Notes: generated by a model not told the origin, from the sequence alone. Shown: positions 37,163-46,340, numbered from the stretch's first letter. The stretch is 64,000 nt of DNA from Gammaproteobacteria bacterium (GCA_015709615.1 CP054179.1:3214736-3278735); one strand, 5' to 3'. A program made the numbers and translations.

Positions 37163-37429
37163 TTACAATACCACGGCAACCATGGGATGGCTCGATAAAG
37201 CCTGGTACAGAGCATCCAGTTGCGAGCGGGAAGTCGCGCGGATGGTGCAGGTAAGGCTTAAATAAGTGCCGTTCTTGCTGGCTTTGACCGCCAAAGTCGC
37301 GGTATCGAAATCGGGCGCATGAAATTTAACAATCGCCAGCGCAATCTGGGTGAAATCCTGCTGAGCCTTGCCCATGATTTTGATGGGAAAGTCGCAAGGA
37401 TATTCGATCAGTGAAGGTTGTTCTGACAT
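37163..37429 (-). CDS. YbeD-like DUF493 protein
   Basis: 88 residues from ATG 37429 (MSEQPSLIEYPCDFPIKIMG). YbeD/DUF493 proteins have an ACT-like fold and are usually found next to lipB, as here, which suggests a regulatory or binding role in lipoate metabolism. The conserved start YPCDFPIKIMG and the strand YLSLTCTIRATSRSQLDALY are clear. The ligand is unknown. It starts 20 nt after the transaminase stop. Confidence 0.88.
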   Translation of the reverse strand: MSEQPSLIEYPCDFPIKIMGKAQQDFTQIALAIVKFHAPDFDTATLAVKASKNGTYLSLTCTIRATSRSQLDALYQALSSHPMVAVVL

Positions 37430-37449
37430 CGGTGAATTCAAACTGTCGG

Positions 37450-38319
37450 TTACGAATGCGAGCAACCGCAGGAATGACCGCGCATGTTCGTGGCCTTATA
37501 GTCCTGATACAGCGCGTGCAAACGCGCGAACAGTTCGCCCGGTTTTCCTTTTCCAACCGGTTGATTGTCCAGTGAAGTGATCGGCATGATTTCCTTGGTC
37601 GAGGAAGTTAACAGAATCTCGTCCGCCGTGCGTACTTCCGCTTCTGAAATGTCGCGCACTTCGTGCGGAATGCGATTCGCCGCCGCCAGCTCCAGCACCA
37701 CGTCGTACGTGATACCGGGCAGCATCAAATTACTTTTCGGTGGCGCCAGCAGCACGCCGTTCTTGACCACGAAAATGTTACTGGCAGCGCCTTCGGTCAG
37801 GAATCCGTCGCGGATCAGGATCGTTTCCAGCGCCTGCACATCCACCGCCAGTTGCCGCAACAACACATTTGGCAACAGCGAAATGGCCTTGACGTCGCAG
37901 CGGATCCAGCGGTTATCGAGTGCGGTGATGGCCGAAGCGCCGCTGACCAGCAGCTCCGCGGGCGGCGGCAGCAGCGGATTGCTCATGATGAAAACAGTCG
38001 GCGGCACGTTGGCCGGAAATGCATGATCGCGTTTGGCGACACCGCGTGTGATGTGCAGGTAGAGATATTGATCCTCTCCGTCATTTTTTGCGATGACTTG
38101 TTCTAGCAGATTTTTCCATTCGTCGTTGCTGAACGGGTTTTTCAAGCGGATGCCGTCCAGACTGTGTTGTAATCGCTTGAGATGCTTGCCGAGACGAAAG
38201 GGTTTGCGCGAATAAGCCGGAATGACTTCGTACACACCGTCGCCGAAAATAAAACCGCGATCCAGCACCGGAATGCACGCTTCCTCAATAGGCATAAACT
38301 TACCGTTCAGATATATCAT
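37450..38319 (-). CDS. D-amino-acid transaminase (class IV PLP enzyme)
   Basis: 289 residues. Class IV aminotransferase fold, with the N-terminal MIYLNGKFMPIEEACIPVLDRGFIFGDGVYE close to D-alanine transaminases, and the PLP lysine in RCDVKAISLLPNVL. The block GFLTEGAASNIFVVKNG binds the cofactor phosphate. It makes D-glutamate or D-alanine for the cell wall, consistent with the D,D-carboxypeptidase gene directly upstream. The tail ends HSCGCSHS, a Cys/His-rich extension I do not recognise from the family. Branched-chain transaminase is the alternative, but the start and the context favour the D-enzyme. Confidence 0.87.
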   Translation of the reverse strand: MIYLNGKFMPIEEACIPVLDRGFIFGDGVYEVIPAYSRKPFRLGKHLKRLQHSLDGIRLKNPFSNDEWKNLLEQVIAKNDGEDQYLYLHITRGVAKRDHAFPANVPPTVFIMSNPLLPPPAELLVSGASAITALDNRWIRCDVKAISLLPNVLLRQLAVDVQALETILIRDGFLTEGAASNIFVVKNGVLLAPPKSNLMLPGITYDVVLELAAANRIPHEVRDISEAEVRTADEILLTSSTKEIMPITSLDNQPVGKGKPGELFARLHALYQDYKATNMRGHSCGCSHS

Positions 38320-38349
38320 GCGAACCTTCCGTAATGGGTTAAGACTGTA

Positions 38350-39471
38350 TTAATTAAAGAGTAATTTTACACTATCCCAGGCCCGGCCGATGAAGTTCGC
38401 GCTATCGACTTTTTCCAGCGCGACTAACGGATAGGTTTCGATGGTTTTGTCGTCCAGTGTGAATTTTACCGTGCCTACTTCCTGACCGAGTTGCACCGGA
38501 GCGATGAGTGGCTGCTTGTATTCCATGGTGGCCTTCAGTTTGTCACCTTGGCCTTTAGGCAGCGTGAAATAAACATCCCGGTCGAACCCGGCTTTTAGCT
38601 CGTTGCGTGCGCCTTTCCATAGATGGATGGTGGTCAATGAGTCGTTCTTTTTGTATAAATGCAGCGTATCGTAGAATTGGAAGCCATAATTAAGTAACCG
38701 TTGGCTTTCTTGGCTGCGCGCATTGGCGGATTTGGCGCCGATGACGACTGAAATGAGCCGCCGTTTGTCGCGAATCGCCGAGGTAATCAGACAATAGCCT
38801 GCGGTTTTGGTCCATCCCGTTTTCATGCCGTCGACATGCGGATCTATCCATAGCAACCGGTTTCTATTCGGTTGCGTGATATTGTTGTAGGTATATTCTT
38901 TTTGCGAATAATGCGGATAAAATTCCGGAAAATCGCGGATGATCGCCGTTGCCAGTAGTGTCAGATCGTGCGCTGTTGTGTAATGATCCGGATCGGGCAA
39001 GCCGGTCGAATTGGTGAAATGAGTGTTTTTCATTCCCAGCCGGGCTGCTTCTTTGTTCATCAGATCGGTAAAGCCGGCTTCCGAGCCCGCGACTGCTTCC
39101 GCCAAAGCGATACACGCATCATTGCCGGATTGCACGATCATGCCGCGGATTAACTCGTCCACAGTCACCGGTTTATTGGGTTCGATGAACATGCGCGAAC
39201 CGATCATGCGCCAGGCGCTTTCGGATACCGGAACCGCTTGATCCAGTGCCAGCAATTTTTGTTTGATCGCGGCAAATACCACATACGCCGTCATGAGTTT
39301 TGTCAATGACGCCGGCTCTATGCGCTCATCTTCGTTTTGACCGGCCAGTACTTGACCGGTTTGAAAATCCGAGAGCATGTAAGCCTTGGCTGCGACGGAG
39401 ATATTTTGCGGCTGGGCGGATACCGATGAAAAAGCGAAAAACAATAACAATAATCCGAGTAAATGCTTCAT
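38350..39471 (-). CDS. D-alanyl-D-alanine carboxypeptidase (PBP5/6 type)
   Basis: 373 residues from ATG 39471 with signal peptide MKHLLGLLLLFFAFSSVSAQ. It trims the terminal D-Ala of peptidoglycan stem peptides in the periplasm. All three motifs are present: SLTK (SxxK), SGN, and KTG in DGMKTGWTKTAGYC. The C-terminal PBP5-like beta domain (about 270-360) and a final amphipathic helix (FIGRAWDSVKLLFN), which would attach to the inner membrane, are visible. dacA and dacC cannot be separated by eye. Confidence 0.93.
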   Translation of the reverse strand: MKHLLGLLLLFFAFSSVSAQPQNISVAAKAYMLSDFQTGQVLAGQNEDERIEPASLTKLMTAYVVFAAIKQKLLALDQAVPVSESAWRMIGSRMFIEPNKPVTVDELIRGMIVQSGNDACIALAEAVAGSEAGFTDLMNKEAARLGMKNTHFTNSTGLPDPDHYTTAHDLTLLATAIIRDFPEFYPHYSQKEYTYNNITQPNRNRLLWIDPHVDGMKTGWTKTAGYCLITSAIRDKRRLISVVIGAKSANARSQESQRLLNYGFQFYDTLHLYKKNDSLTTIHLWKGARNELKAGFDRDVYFTLPKGQGDKLKATMEYKQPLIAPVQLGQEVGTVKFTLDDKTIETYPLVALEKVDSANFIGRAWDSVKLLFN

Positions 39472-39565
39472 AGGAGTCTGAAGTCTGGAAAAATGGACAT
39501 TATAGCGCGCCGAGGGGGAATCTAAAACCTTAGGGGTGTTTTGCACAAGGAAACAATAGCCTTAC

Positions 39566-40111
39566 TCAGGAACGACCAGATGGCTTGTCGATAACACCCA
39601 TATGAAATCCCAGTTTCCCTTCTTTGCGTTCCTTGAAATATTGCTGCAATGGATCGTGGATGACGCGAAACGCCATTTCTTCCCAGGGTATTTCGTGCTC
39701 GGAAACCAATTTGACTTCCAGGCTTTCGATGCCGGGTTTGAAATCGAGGTCGAGCAGCCGTGCGCGAAATAAGAAATAAACCTGGCTGATATGCGGCAGG
39801 CTATAGACAGCGTACAAATCGCCGATTTCCACGCGCGCATTGGCTTCTTCCAACGTTTCGCGCGCCGCGGCTTGCGCCAGCGTTTCATTGTTTTCCATAA
39901 AACCGGCCGGCAGTGTCCACCAGCCCAGCCGCGGTTCGATGGCGCGGCGGCACAGCAAGATTTTATCCTCCCATTCCGGAATGCAGCCGACCACCATTTT
40001 GGGATTTTGATAGTGAATGGTTTTGCACACAGTGCATATGTAGCGTAGCAATGAGTCGCCTTCCGGGATGCTCAATTCGACGGTGGCGCTGCAATGGCTG
40101 CAATATTTCAT
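39566..40111 (-). CDS. Zinc-ribbon Nudix hydrolase
   Basis: 181 residues from ATG 40111; longer in-frame starts run into the upstream DUF2914 gene. Two CxxC pairs (CSHC and CTVC) form an N-terminal zinc ribbon. The Nudix box GFMENNETLAQAAARETLEE matches Gx5Ex7REUxEE. Relatives with this ribbon hydrolyse NADH or other nucleotide diphosphates; the exact substrate is not known. It lies on the same strand as the DUF2914 gene, 40 nt downstream. Confidence 0.87.
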   Translation of the reverse strand: MKYCSHCSATVELSIPEGDSLLRYICTVCKTIHYQNPKMVVGCIPEWEDKILLCRRAIEPRLGWWTLPAGFMENNETLAQAAARETLEEANARVEIGDLYAVYSLPHISQVYFLFRARLLDLDFKPGIESLEVKLVSEHEIPWEEMAFRVIHDPLQQYFKERKEGKLGFHMGVIDKPSGRS

Positions 40112-40151
40112 AATTAATCCTTGGATGCGTACAACAGGTTGTGAGCGGACA

Positions 40152-41036
40152 TCACGGCTGAGTGACGGTAAAGTTTCTTGCCGCCAGGCGGTTTCCGGTT
40201 TCATCGACCAATTCAACGCGCCATGCGCCCAGGCGCCGTTGATCCAGTTGTTTGCTGGCGTGCGTGCGCCAATTGTTGTTGTGCACACGCAGATTCAATT
40301 TTGAATCCAATTTGTCATTGTAATACCAGTCGATGCGGACATTCTTTCCTTGCAAATTCTTTAAATGCAGATAGAAATAAATGGGTTTGGATTCTCCCGG
40401 TTGCAGATGCACTGCGTCGATGGAATCGACCGGTTCGCGTGCTTCGATCGCATGACTCAATTGCGCCCGGACAACCTCCGCCTGATCCGTTGGCACTTGC
40501 GGTTTCACCTCGGCTAATGCCTGCGGCTTCGTTTGTACAGCCGTTTTTGGGATTTTTTTTCCGGCATTGCCGGATGGATTGGCTGTTGAATTGAATGGCG
40601 GTTTTCTGGCCGGTATTACGACGGGTTTGATCGAATTGTTCGAGGTTTTGGATTTGACTGGCTCGGCTGGTTCGGACGTCGGTTTTTGTGCGCTGATCAA
40701 TTCGCTGAATTGCGTTCCGGTTGTGTCGTTTGCCGTGCCGAGCTGCGGTTTGGTTTTTTTCTGCAGCGCCGAATCCTCAGGAACCGTAGCGGTTGTACTG
40801 TCCGCCGGAATTTTCTCGCCATCTCCACCGGCAAAGAGCAAATAGCCGGTCAAAACAAGCAGAGACAGCAGTAATACCGCTGCGATGGCGATTCTATTCC
40901 AATCCAGCGTTTCTTCATAAGTAACTTCCGGTTCGGGATAAAGCTCTTCGATGGCTTGCGGTTGCGGTTGTTGAATCTGAATGCGGATTTTTAATGTGTT
41001 GCTACTCATGTCGCGTGACGTTTCTTCTTGAGACAT
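40152..41036 (-). CDS. DUF2914 domain membrane protein
   Basis: 294 residues. A short N-terminal cytoplasmic part, rich in Gln and Pro, is followed by one membrane helix (about 50-70, IAIAAVLLLSLLVLTGYLLFA), a long low-complexity linker rich in Pro, Ser, Thr and Lys (about 75-190), and a C-terminal DUF2914 domain (about 200-294: VHLQPGESKPIYFYLHL, WRTHASKQLD, GAWRVELVD). This is the layout of an envelope protein reaching through or along the cell wall. Function unknown. It heads the minus-strand run and is divergent from ligA. Confidence 0.82.
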   Translation of the reverse strand: MSQEETSRDMSSNTLKIRIQIQQPQPQAIEELYPEPEVTYEETLDWNRIAIAAVLLLSLLVLTGYLLFAGGDGEKIPADSTTATVPEDSALQKKTKPQLGTANDTTGTQFSELISAQKPTSEPAEPVKSKTSNNSIKPVVIPARKPPFNSTANPSGNAGKKIPKTAVQTKPQALAEVKPQVPTDQAEVVRAQLSHAIEAREPVDSIDAVHLQPGESKPIYFYLHLKNLQGKNVRIDWYYNDKLDSKLNLRVHNNNWRTHASKQLDQRRLGAWRVELVDETGNRLAARNFTVTQP

Positions 41037-41136
41037 TGGGATTTCGTAAAGGAATTTTTCGATGGAGTGCGCAGTATAAAGGATTTTTAGCCAATAACTA
41101 AAACCGCGTTTTGCCGCGATTGGTTATACTTTGGCA

Positions 41137-43164
41137 ATGCACGACAATATTGAAAAAATGAATCGGCGCGCGCAGGCGTTACGAACGGAGATCGAGCGGC
41201 ATAATTACCGTTATTATGTGCTCGATGATCCTGCCATTCCCGATGCGGATTACGATCGATTGCTGCGCGAATTGCAGCAAATCGAGCAGGATTATCCGCA
41301 ACTGATCACCGCCGATTCACCGACGCAACGGGTGGGTGCAGCGCCGCTCAAAGCCTTCGCGCAAATTACGCATGCTATTCCGATGTTGTCGTTGAGCAAT
41401 GCGTTTGAAGATAGCGAAGCCGACGCCTTCGACCGGCGTGCGCGCGAAGGGCTGGCTGTTGATGAGATCGAATATACCGCAGAACCGAAATTTGACGGAT
41501 TGGCAGTCAGTTTGCGTTATGAGGATGGTGACTTTAAAACCGGCGCAACGCGCGGCGATGGCTATACCGGTGAAGATATTACGCTGAACCTGAGGACAAT
41601 CCGGTCGATTCCCTTAAGATTGCCGCTGTCTCATCCACCCGCGTTGCTGGAAGTGCGCGGTGAGGTATTGATGTTGAAAAAAGATTTTCAACGCCTAAAT
41701 CAGCAGCAATTGGCCAAAAGTGAAAAGGAATTCGCCAATCCGCGCAACGCCGCCGCGGGCTCGTTGCGTCAACTCGATCCCGGTATAACGGCGACCCGGC
41801 GGCTCACTTTTTTCGCGTATGGCATTGGGCAATGCGACGATGCAAATTTACCGCGGGATACGCATTATCGGATGCTGCAATATCTTTCCGCCTTGCATTT
41901 TCCGGTATCTCAGGAATGCCGGGTAGTGACGGGATTACCCGGATTGCTGGAATACTATCGAGCGATTGGCGCCAAGCGGGACGATCTGCCGTATGCTATC
42001 GACGGTGTGGTATATAAAGTCAATTCACTGGCGTTCCAGGAGAAGCTCGGGTTCGTGTCACGCGCGCCGCGCTTCGCCATTGCGCATAAATTTCCCGCGC
42101 AAGAAGCGATGACGCAATTGCTCGATATCGACGTGCAGGTCGGCCGCACCGGTGCGTTGACGCCGGTTGCGCGGCTGCAACCGGTATTTGTCGGCGGTGT
42201 CACCGTGACCAATGCGACCTTGCACAACGCTGACGAGATCGAACGCAAGGATATACGCATCGGCGATACCGTGATTGTACGCCGCGCCGGCGATGTGATC
42301 CCGGAAGTGGTAGCGGTGGTGGCGGAAAAACGCCTGCCGGGTGCTTTGGTATTTACCATGCCGGAACATTGTCCGGTGTGCGGCGCGAAAGCGGTGCGCT
42401 TGCTGGGCGAGGCGGTGGCGCGCTGCACCGGTGGATTGTTTTGTCCGGCGCAGCGCAAACAGGCGCTGTTACATTTTGCTTCGCGCCGGGCGATGGATAT
42501 CGAAGGTTTGGGTGATAAACTGGTCGATCAATTAGTCGACCAGGCGATCGTGCGTACACCGGCGGATCTGTATCGATTGGGAATCGCTGCGCTGGCTAAT
42601 CTGGAACGCATGGCGGATAAATCGGCGAACAACATTGTAAACGCGATCGAAAAAAGCAAGCGCACCACACTGGCGCGATTTATCTACGCACTCGGTATCC
42701 GCAATGTCGGTGAAGCGACGGCGAAAGATCTGGCGGCGCATTTGGGTAGTCTGGACCGCTTGATGGCAGCGGACAGCGAGCATTTGCAGCAAATTCCCGA
42801 TGTCGGCCCGGTCGTGGCGCAAAGTGTCGCCGATTTTTTTGCCGAAGCGCATAACCGTGAAGTCATCGAACAACTGCGCGCCTGCGGCGTGCATTGGGAT
42901 GAGCACGAAGGGAAATCGTTACTAACCGGAACAGCCGTACCGTTGAGCGGTAAAACATTCGTGCTCACCGGCACGTTGCCGACGATGAGCCGAGAAGACG
43001 CCAAGGAAAAAATCGAAGCGCTGGGCGGCAGAGTCAGCGGCAGCGTTTCCAAGAAAACCGATTATGTCGTCGTGGGTGCCGATCCCGGCAGTAAGTATGA
43101 CAAAGCGGTCAGTTTGGGGATAACGTTGCTCGATGAAACCGGATTGCAAGCATTGTTGCAGTAG
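41137..43164 (+). CDS. ligA: NAD-dependent DNA ligase
   Basis: 675 residues, full length. It seals nicks with NAD+ in replication and repair. Adenylated Lys is K118 in EPKFDGLAV. The OB fold, the four-Cys zinc finger (CPVC and later CTGGLFC), helix-hairpin-helix repeats (about 490-580) and the C-terminal BRCT domain (about 595-675) all appear in order. The ATG at 41137 was chosen over an in-frame TTG six bases upstream. It has no Shine-Dalgarno, and TATACT (41125-41130) lies at -10 distance from it, so the mRNA may be leaderless. Confidence 0.95.
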   Translation: MHDNIEKMNRRAQALRTEIERHNYRYYVLDDPAIPDADYDRLLRELQQIEQDYPQLITADSPTQRVGAAPLKAFAQITHAIPMLSLSNAFEDSEADAFDRRAREGLAVDEIEYTAEPKFDGLAVSLRYEDGDFKTGATRGDGYTGEDITLNLRTIRSIPLRLPLSHPPALLEVRGEVLMLKKDFQRLNQQQLAKSEKEFANPRNAAAGSLRQLDPGITATRRLTFFAYGIGQCDDANLPRDTHYRMLQYLSALHFPVSQECRVVTGLPGLLEYYRAIGAKRDDLPYAIDGVVYKVNSLAFQEKLGFVSRAPRFAIAHKFPAQEAMTQLLDIDVQVGRTGALTPVARLQPVFVGGVTVTNATLHNADEIERKDIRIGDTVIVRRAGDVIPEVVAVVAEKRLPGALVFTMPEHCPVCGAKAVRLLGEAVARCTGGLFCPAQRKQALLHFASRRAMDIEGLGDKLVDQLVDQAIVRTPADLYRLGIAALANLERMADKSANNIVNAIEKSKRTTLARFIYALGIRNVGEATAKDLAAHLGSLDRLMAADSEHLQQIPDVGPVVAQSVADFFAEAHNREVIEQLRACGVHWDEHEGKSLLTGTAVPLSGKTFVLTGTLPTMSREDAKEKIEALGGRVSGSVSKKTDYVVVGADPGSKYDKAVSLGITLLDETGLQALLQ

Positions 43165-43194
43165 TTTTCAGTGCTTTCTAATCGCGCGTTTCCA

Positions 43195-43839
43195 TTATTC
43201 CGCATGCCCCGCAATCGCGAAGCAGCAGTAGTTCCCCTTTTTGACGATGCATTCTTTGTGTTGAATGTCGGCTTTTAACAAAGCGGACAGGAAACTCAAA
43301 TCGAGTGCGCAAAATCCTTGGTGTTGTTCGGCCAATTGATAATAAATGCAATTATTGGCGATTATCTCGGCGGAATTCTCCGAATCCTGCCTCACGTTGG
43401 CATCGTAGCCCAGCTCGGACATAATCGCCGCCGCCTCACGAAGTTTATCAGCCGGTGTTGGCTGTTTCGCCATGCGATGCTCGAACTCGCCTGCTATTTG
43501 CTCTCCCAGCGATTGCAAACACGCTTGCAGTTCCTGTTCGCCCAGGCTTTTGTCGACCCAGGAAAGCAGCAGTTTGGCAATGAACGAATAGCGCCTGTGA
43601 AAAAGCTCCAAACCGTCCGGTGACAACGAATAAATTTTGCTGGGCCTGCCGCCGGTACTTTCCCGCTGGGCGCTTTGGATCAAGCCGCTGTTTCCCAGGC
43701 TGGATAGATGCTGATTGACCGCGTTACGGGAAATAGACAATAACTGTGACAACTCGTCCACCGTGAGTCCGGCGCGGTTGCGCAGTAAAGCGGTGACTAA
43801 TGATTGCTGGCTCTGGCCTAGGAAGGATAACGATGACAT
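43195..43839 (-). CDS. SufR-like Fe-S transcriptional regulator
   Basis: 214 residues. The N-terminal winged helix (about 10-75, GLTVDELSQLLSISRNAVNQHLSSL, GRPSKIYSLS) is of the ArsR/DeoR-like type. The C-terminal half has a Cys pattern (C-x12-C, then ECIVKKGNYCC) like SufR and related repressors that bind an iron-sulfur cluster. It is divergent from two small membrane-protein genes and the 110-bp gap holds an AT-rich palindrome, so it may regulate them and itself. No suf or isc gene is nearby, so its target is not obviously Fe-S assembly. The start lacks a ribosome site. Confidence 0.75.
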   Translation of the reverse strand: MSSLSFLGQSQQSLVTALLRNRAGLTVDELSQLLSISRNAVNQHLSSLGNSGLIQSAQRESTGGRPSKIYSLSPDGLELFHRRYSFIAKLLLSWVDKSLGEQELQACLQSLGEQIAGEFEHRMAKQPTPADKLREAAAIMSELGYDANVRQDSENSAEIIANNCIYYQLAEQHQGFCALDLSFLSALLKADIQHKECIVKKGNYCCFAIAGHAE

Positions 43840-43844
43840 TTAAC

Positions 43845-43900
43845 TATTTGAAATATTTAATAAAATCAGTTTTGACATTTTTATATTGCAAAAGTTATAA
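43845..43900 (+). promoter_or_regulatory. Strong sigma-70 promoter and candidate operator of the membrane-protein pair
   Basis: TTGACA (43872-43877), 17 nt and TTATAA (43895-43900) form a near-consensus promoter facing right. Just upstream, tatttgaaata (43845-43855) is a palindrome inside a longer AT-rich tract, six bases from the start codon of the divergent regulator. It is a natural place for that regulator to bind. Confidence 0.6.
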
Positions 43901-43949
43901 AAGGTGCAGTAAAGTACAGGCCCTGACATTATAAGGAAAGGAGAAGTGA

Positions 43950-44288
43950 ATGCTTACATATTTAGTCATTGTTTTAGCAATCGCAGCTGTCGGTGGCGCC
44001 GTATTGGCTCTGAAAGTATTTGCCGGGCAGTTGGCGCCTTGGTCTTTGTCCATTGTGCATGCTTTGCTGGGAGCGGCAGGTTTGGTCATGCTCATCATGC
44101 TGGTGCTGGAAGGCTCGGGGGATTCGCGCCTGACCGCCGCATTGGGTTTGCTGGTCGTGGCGGCATTGGGCGGCTTCTATTTGGCTTCGATTCATATTAA
44201 AAATACCGTCGCTCCTAAGAGTGTCGTGTTGATCCATGCAGGTGTGGCAGTAGCTGGTTTTCTTACACTGCTGAGTCTGTTTCTTTAG
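43950..44288 (+). CDS. Small four-helix membrane protein of unknown function
   Basis: 112 residues with four hydrophobic segments (about 2-25, 31-53, 61-82 and 90-112) and very few charged residues. No family recognised. ATG with aaaggagaag upstream. It is followed 21 nt later by a DUF2231 gene, and both probably form one transcript from the promoter at 43872-43900 under the divergent Fe-S regulator. Confidence 0.75.
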   Translation: MLTYLVIVLAIAAVGGAVLALKVFAGQLAPWSLSIVHALLGAAGLVMLIMLVLEGSGDSRLTAALGLLVVAALGGFYLASIHIKNTVAPKSVVLIHAGVAVAGFLTLLSLFL

Positions 44289-44309
44289 TTAACAAGGAAA
44301 ATAACGCCC

Positions 44310-44747
44310 ATGAAACACCCTATCCATCCGATGTTGGTTCATTTCCCGGTAGCAACCTGGTTTCTTGCCACGCTCGCAGACATTGCCAGTTTATTTACTA
44401 ATGAACAAGTCGGTTGGGTGGCTGGGGTGTTGCTGGTTACCGGCACGATTACCGCGTTGCTGGCGATGACGACCGGCCTGCTGGAACTAGGGAAAATCGA
44501 TCCGCAGAGCCCAGCGGCAAAGATAGCCAATCAGCACATGATACTGGTCATGACCAGCTGGTCTTGTTATGCGGTCAGTTTATTTTTGCGACTGAGCGGC
44601 ACGCAACTCGAACAACCGGGTTTGATCGCCATCGCTTTGTCGGTTACCGGTTTTGTTTTTCTTTGCGGCGCCGGATGGCTGGGCGGGAAACTGGTGTATG
44701 AATATGGCGTAGGTACTCATCTCAACAATCCGAGCCGTTCCAAGTAA
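44310..44747 (+). CDS. DUF2231 membrane protein
   Basis: 145 residues with four hydrophobic segments. The start MKHPIHPMLVHFPVATWF, with a His cluster before the first helix, is the mark of DUF2231, where histidines in the helices have been suggested to bind heme or metal. A second His lies in NQHMILVM. The first gene of the pair is structurally similar in size. Function unknown; co-transcription under a possible Fe-S or redox sensor suggests an electron-transfer or stress role. Confidence 0.82.
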   Translation: MKHPIHPMLVHFPVATWFLATLADIASLFTNEQVGWVAGVLLVTGTITALLAMTTGLLELGKIDPQSPAAKIANQHMILVMTSWSCYAVSLFLRLSGTQLEQPGLIAIALSVTGFVFLCGAGWLGGKLVYEYGVGTHLNNPSRSK

Positions 44748-44869
44748 TCCCCGCAAGTATTTCCTGCCGTATTCAATAAACTGCCAATCGTCAAGGCGAT
44801 GAGCGGCGGAATTCGCCGCTATCCTGCCAAATCGTGTGTATTGCAATGATTTCACGTGAGATTTTCCTT

Positions 44870-44990
44870 GGAGGCTCTGAAAATGCTGGCGAGCGGTGGT
44901 CAAGCAAGGCGGAACCAAGTGAAAAAGCGCGGTTTACAAGTTGCAAATGAGTATTCTGTACCAGTAGGAAAATATCCGGTTTTGTTGCAC
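44870..44990. repeat. Dispersed intergenic repeat, copy B (degenerate)
   Basis: Holds gaggctctgaaaatgctgg, caagcaaggcggaacc, gtgaaaaagcgcggttta and gcaaatgagtattctg in the same order as copies A and C. It occupies the gap between the DUF2231 gene and hpt; the remaining bases there carry no recognised signal. Confidence 0.6.
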
Positions 44991-45033
44991 ACTACTCAAA
45001 CTTGATCCTGTTAAGTTTGAACATTTCATTGTC

Positions 45034-45579
45034 ATGATAAATGCCTCGCAAGCGCAGCAAATATTTGCAACAGCCGAGCTGATTCATTCCGAGCAAACCG
45101 TGCAGCAAACCGTGCATCGTTTGGCAGCGCAAATCACACACGTGTTATCGCAGCAGCAACCGTTAGTCTTGTGCGTGATGCGAGGGGCGGTGATTTTCGC
45201 CGGACAGTTACTGCCGCAGTTGCAATTTCCGTTGGATTTTGATTATGTGCATTTGACGCGCTACGGCAATGCATTGAAGGGTGGAGAAATCCGCTGGCGG
45301 GTGGAGCCCAGAGAATGTGTCAAGGACCGGGTGATACTAGTGCTGGATGATATTCTCGATGAAGGCATCACGCTGGCGGCGATCCGCGACAAAGTGCTGG
45401 AGAACGGCGCGAAAGCGTTTTATAGTGCGGTTTTTGCTGAGAAACAAACGGGCAGGCCGAAACCGTTCCAGGCCGATTTTACCGGCTTGACGGTGCCGGA
45501 TCGTTACGTGTTCGGCTTCGGCATGGATATTCATGGCGCGTGGCGCAATCTGCCCGCAGTTTATGCAGCAAAAGACTAA
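45034..45579 (+). CDS. hpt: Hypoxanthine-guanine phosphoribosyltransferase
   Basis: 181 residues. It salvages hypoxanthine and guanine with PRPP to IMP and GMP. The PRPP loop VILVLDDILDEGITL and the flexible loop start (LTRYGN) are visible; CVMRGAVIFAGQL is the conserved N-terminal turn. It is followed by an MTA/MTI phosphorylase gene 14 nt after its stop, joining purine salvage steps: the phosphorylase releases the base (hypoxanthine or adenine) that this enzyme could use. Confidence 0.88.
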   Translation: MINASQAQQIFATAELIHSEQTVQQTVHRLAAQITHVLSQQQPLVLCVMRGAVIFAGQLLPQLQFPLDFDYVHLTRYGNALKGGEIRWRVEPRECVKDRVILVLDDILDEGITLAAIRDKVLENGAKAFYSAVFAEKQTGRPKPFQADFTGLTVPDRYVFGFGMDIHGAWRNLPAVYAAKD

Positions 45580-45593
45580 AACGGAGGGAAACA

Positions 45594-46340
45594 GTGCTGG
45601 CAATTATCGGCGGCAGCGGGTTGACGCAATTATCCTGTCTCGAAATATCACACCGGCAAATCATCCGCACGCCGTACGGCGAACCTTCCGGGCCGCTGAC
45701 ATTCGGCAAATTGCGCGGTGTGGACATCGTATTTCTGGCGCGGCACGGACATGGCCACACCATCCCGCCGCATGCGATCAATTACCGCGCGAATTTATGG
45801 GCGCTGCATTCGCTGAAACCGGAGCATGTCATCTCAGTAGCTTCGGTCGGCGGTATCCGCGCCGATCTGGCGCCGGGCAGACTGGTGGTGCCGCATCAGA
45901 TTATCGATTATACCTATGGACGCAATTTCACTTTTTTTGAAGGAAAGGATCAACCGGTGACACATATTGATTTTACCTTGCCGTACAGCCAGCAGACGCG
46001 CGCGCTGTTGCTGCAAGCGGCGCATAATGCACAGCAAGCCATTACCGATGGCGGCGTTTACGCTGCGACCCAAGGGCCGCGATTGGAAACCGCTGCGGAA
46101 ATCAACCGGCTGGAGCTCGATGGCGCGGATATGGTCGGCATGACCGGTATGCCGGAAACGGCCTTGGCGAGAGAATTGGGATTAAGCTATGCCACTCTCG
46201 CGGTGGTTGCCAACCATGCCGCCGGGCGGGGCGCCAATGTGAATGCCATAGCGCTAAAGGAAATCTATGCGGTTTTGGAGCAAGCGATGGCGCATGTCAG
46301 AAACATCCTGGAACATGCGGTGGGTTGCGATGGCCATTAG
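45594..46340 (+). CDS. S-methyl-5'-thioinosine / 5'-methylthioadenosine phosphorylase
   Basis: 248 residues from GTG 45594, chosen because cggagggaa lies just upstream. PNP/MTAP family, with phosphate-binding GGSGL, ARHGHGHTIPPHAINYRANLWAL and the ribose/base site GVYAATQGPRLETAAEI, then MVGMTGMPE. The HGHxxxxPPHxINYRAN form favours the methylthioinosine phosphorylase of beta- and gammaproteobacteria over methylthioadenosine phosphorylase. That would release hypoxanthine for the neighbouring hpt product, a neat fit. Its 3' end overlaps def by 11 nt. Confidence 0.85.
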   Translation: MLAIIGGSGLTQLSCLEISHRQIIRTPYGEPSGPLTFGKLRGVDIVFLARHGHGHTIPPHAINYRANLWALHSLKPEHVISVASVGGIRADLAPGRLVVPHQIIDYTYGRNFTFFEGKDQPVTHIDFTLPYSQQTRALLLQAAHNAQQAITDGGVYAATQGPRLETAAEINRLELDGADMVGMTGMPETALARELGLSYATLAVVANHAAGRGANVNAIALKEIYAVLEQAMAHVRNILEHAVGCDGH

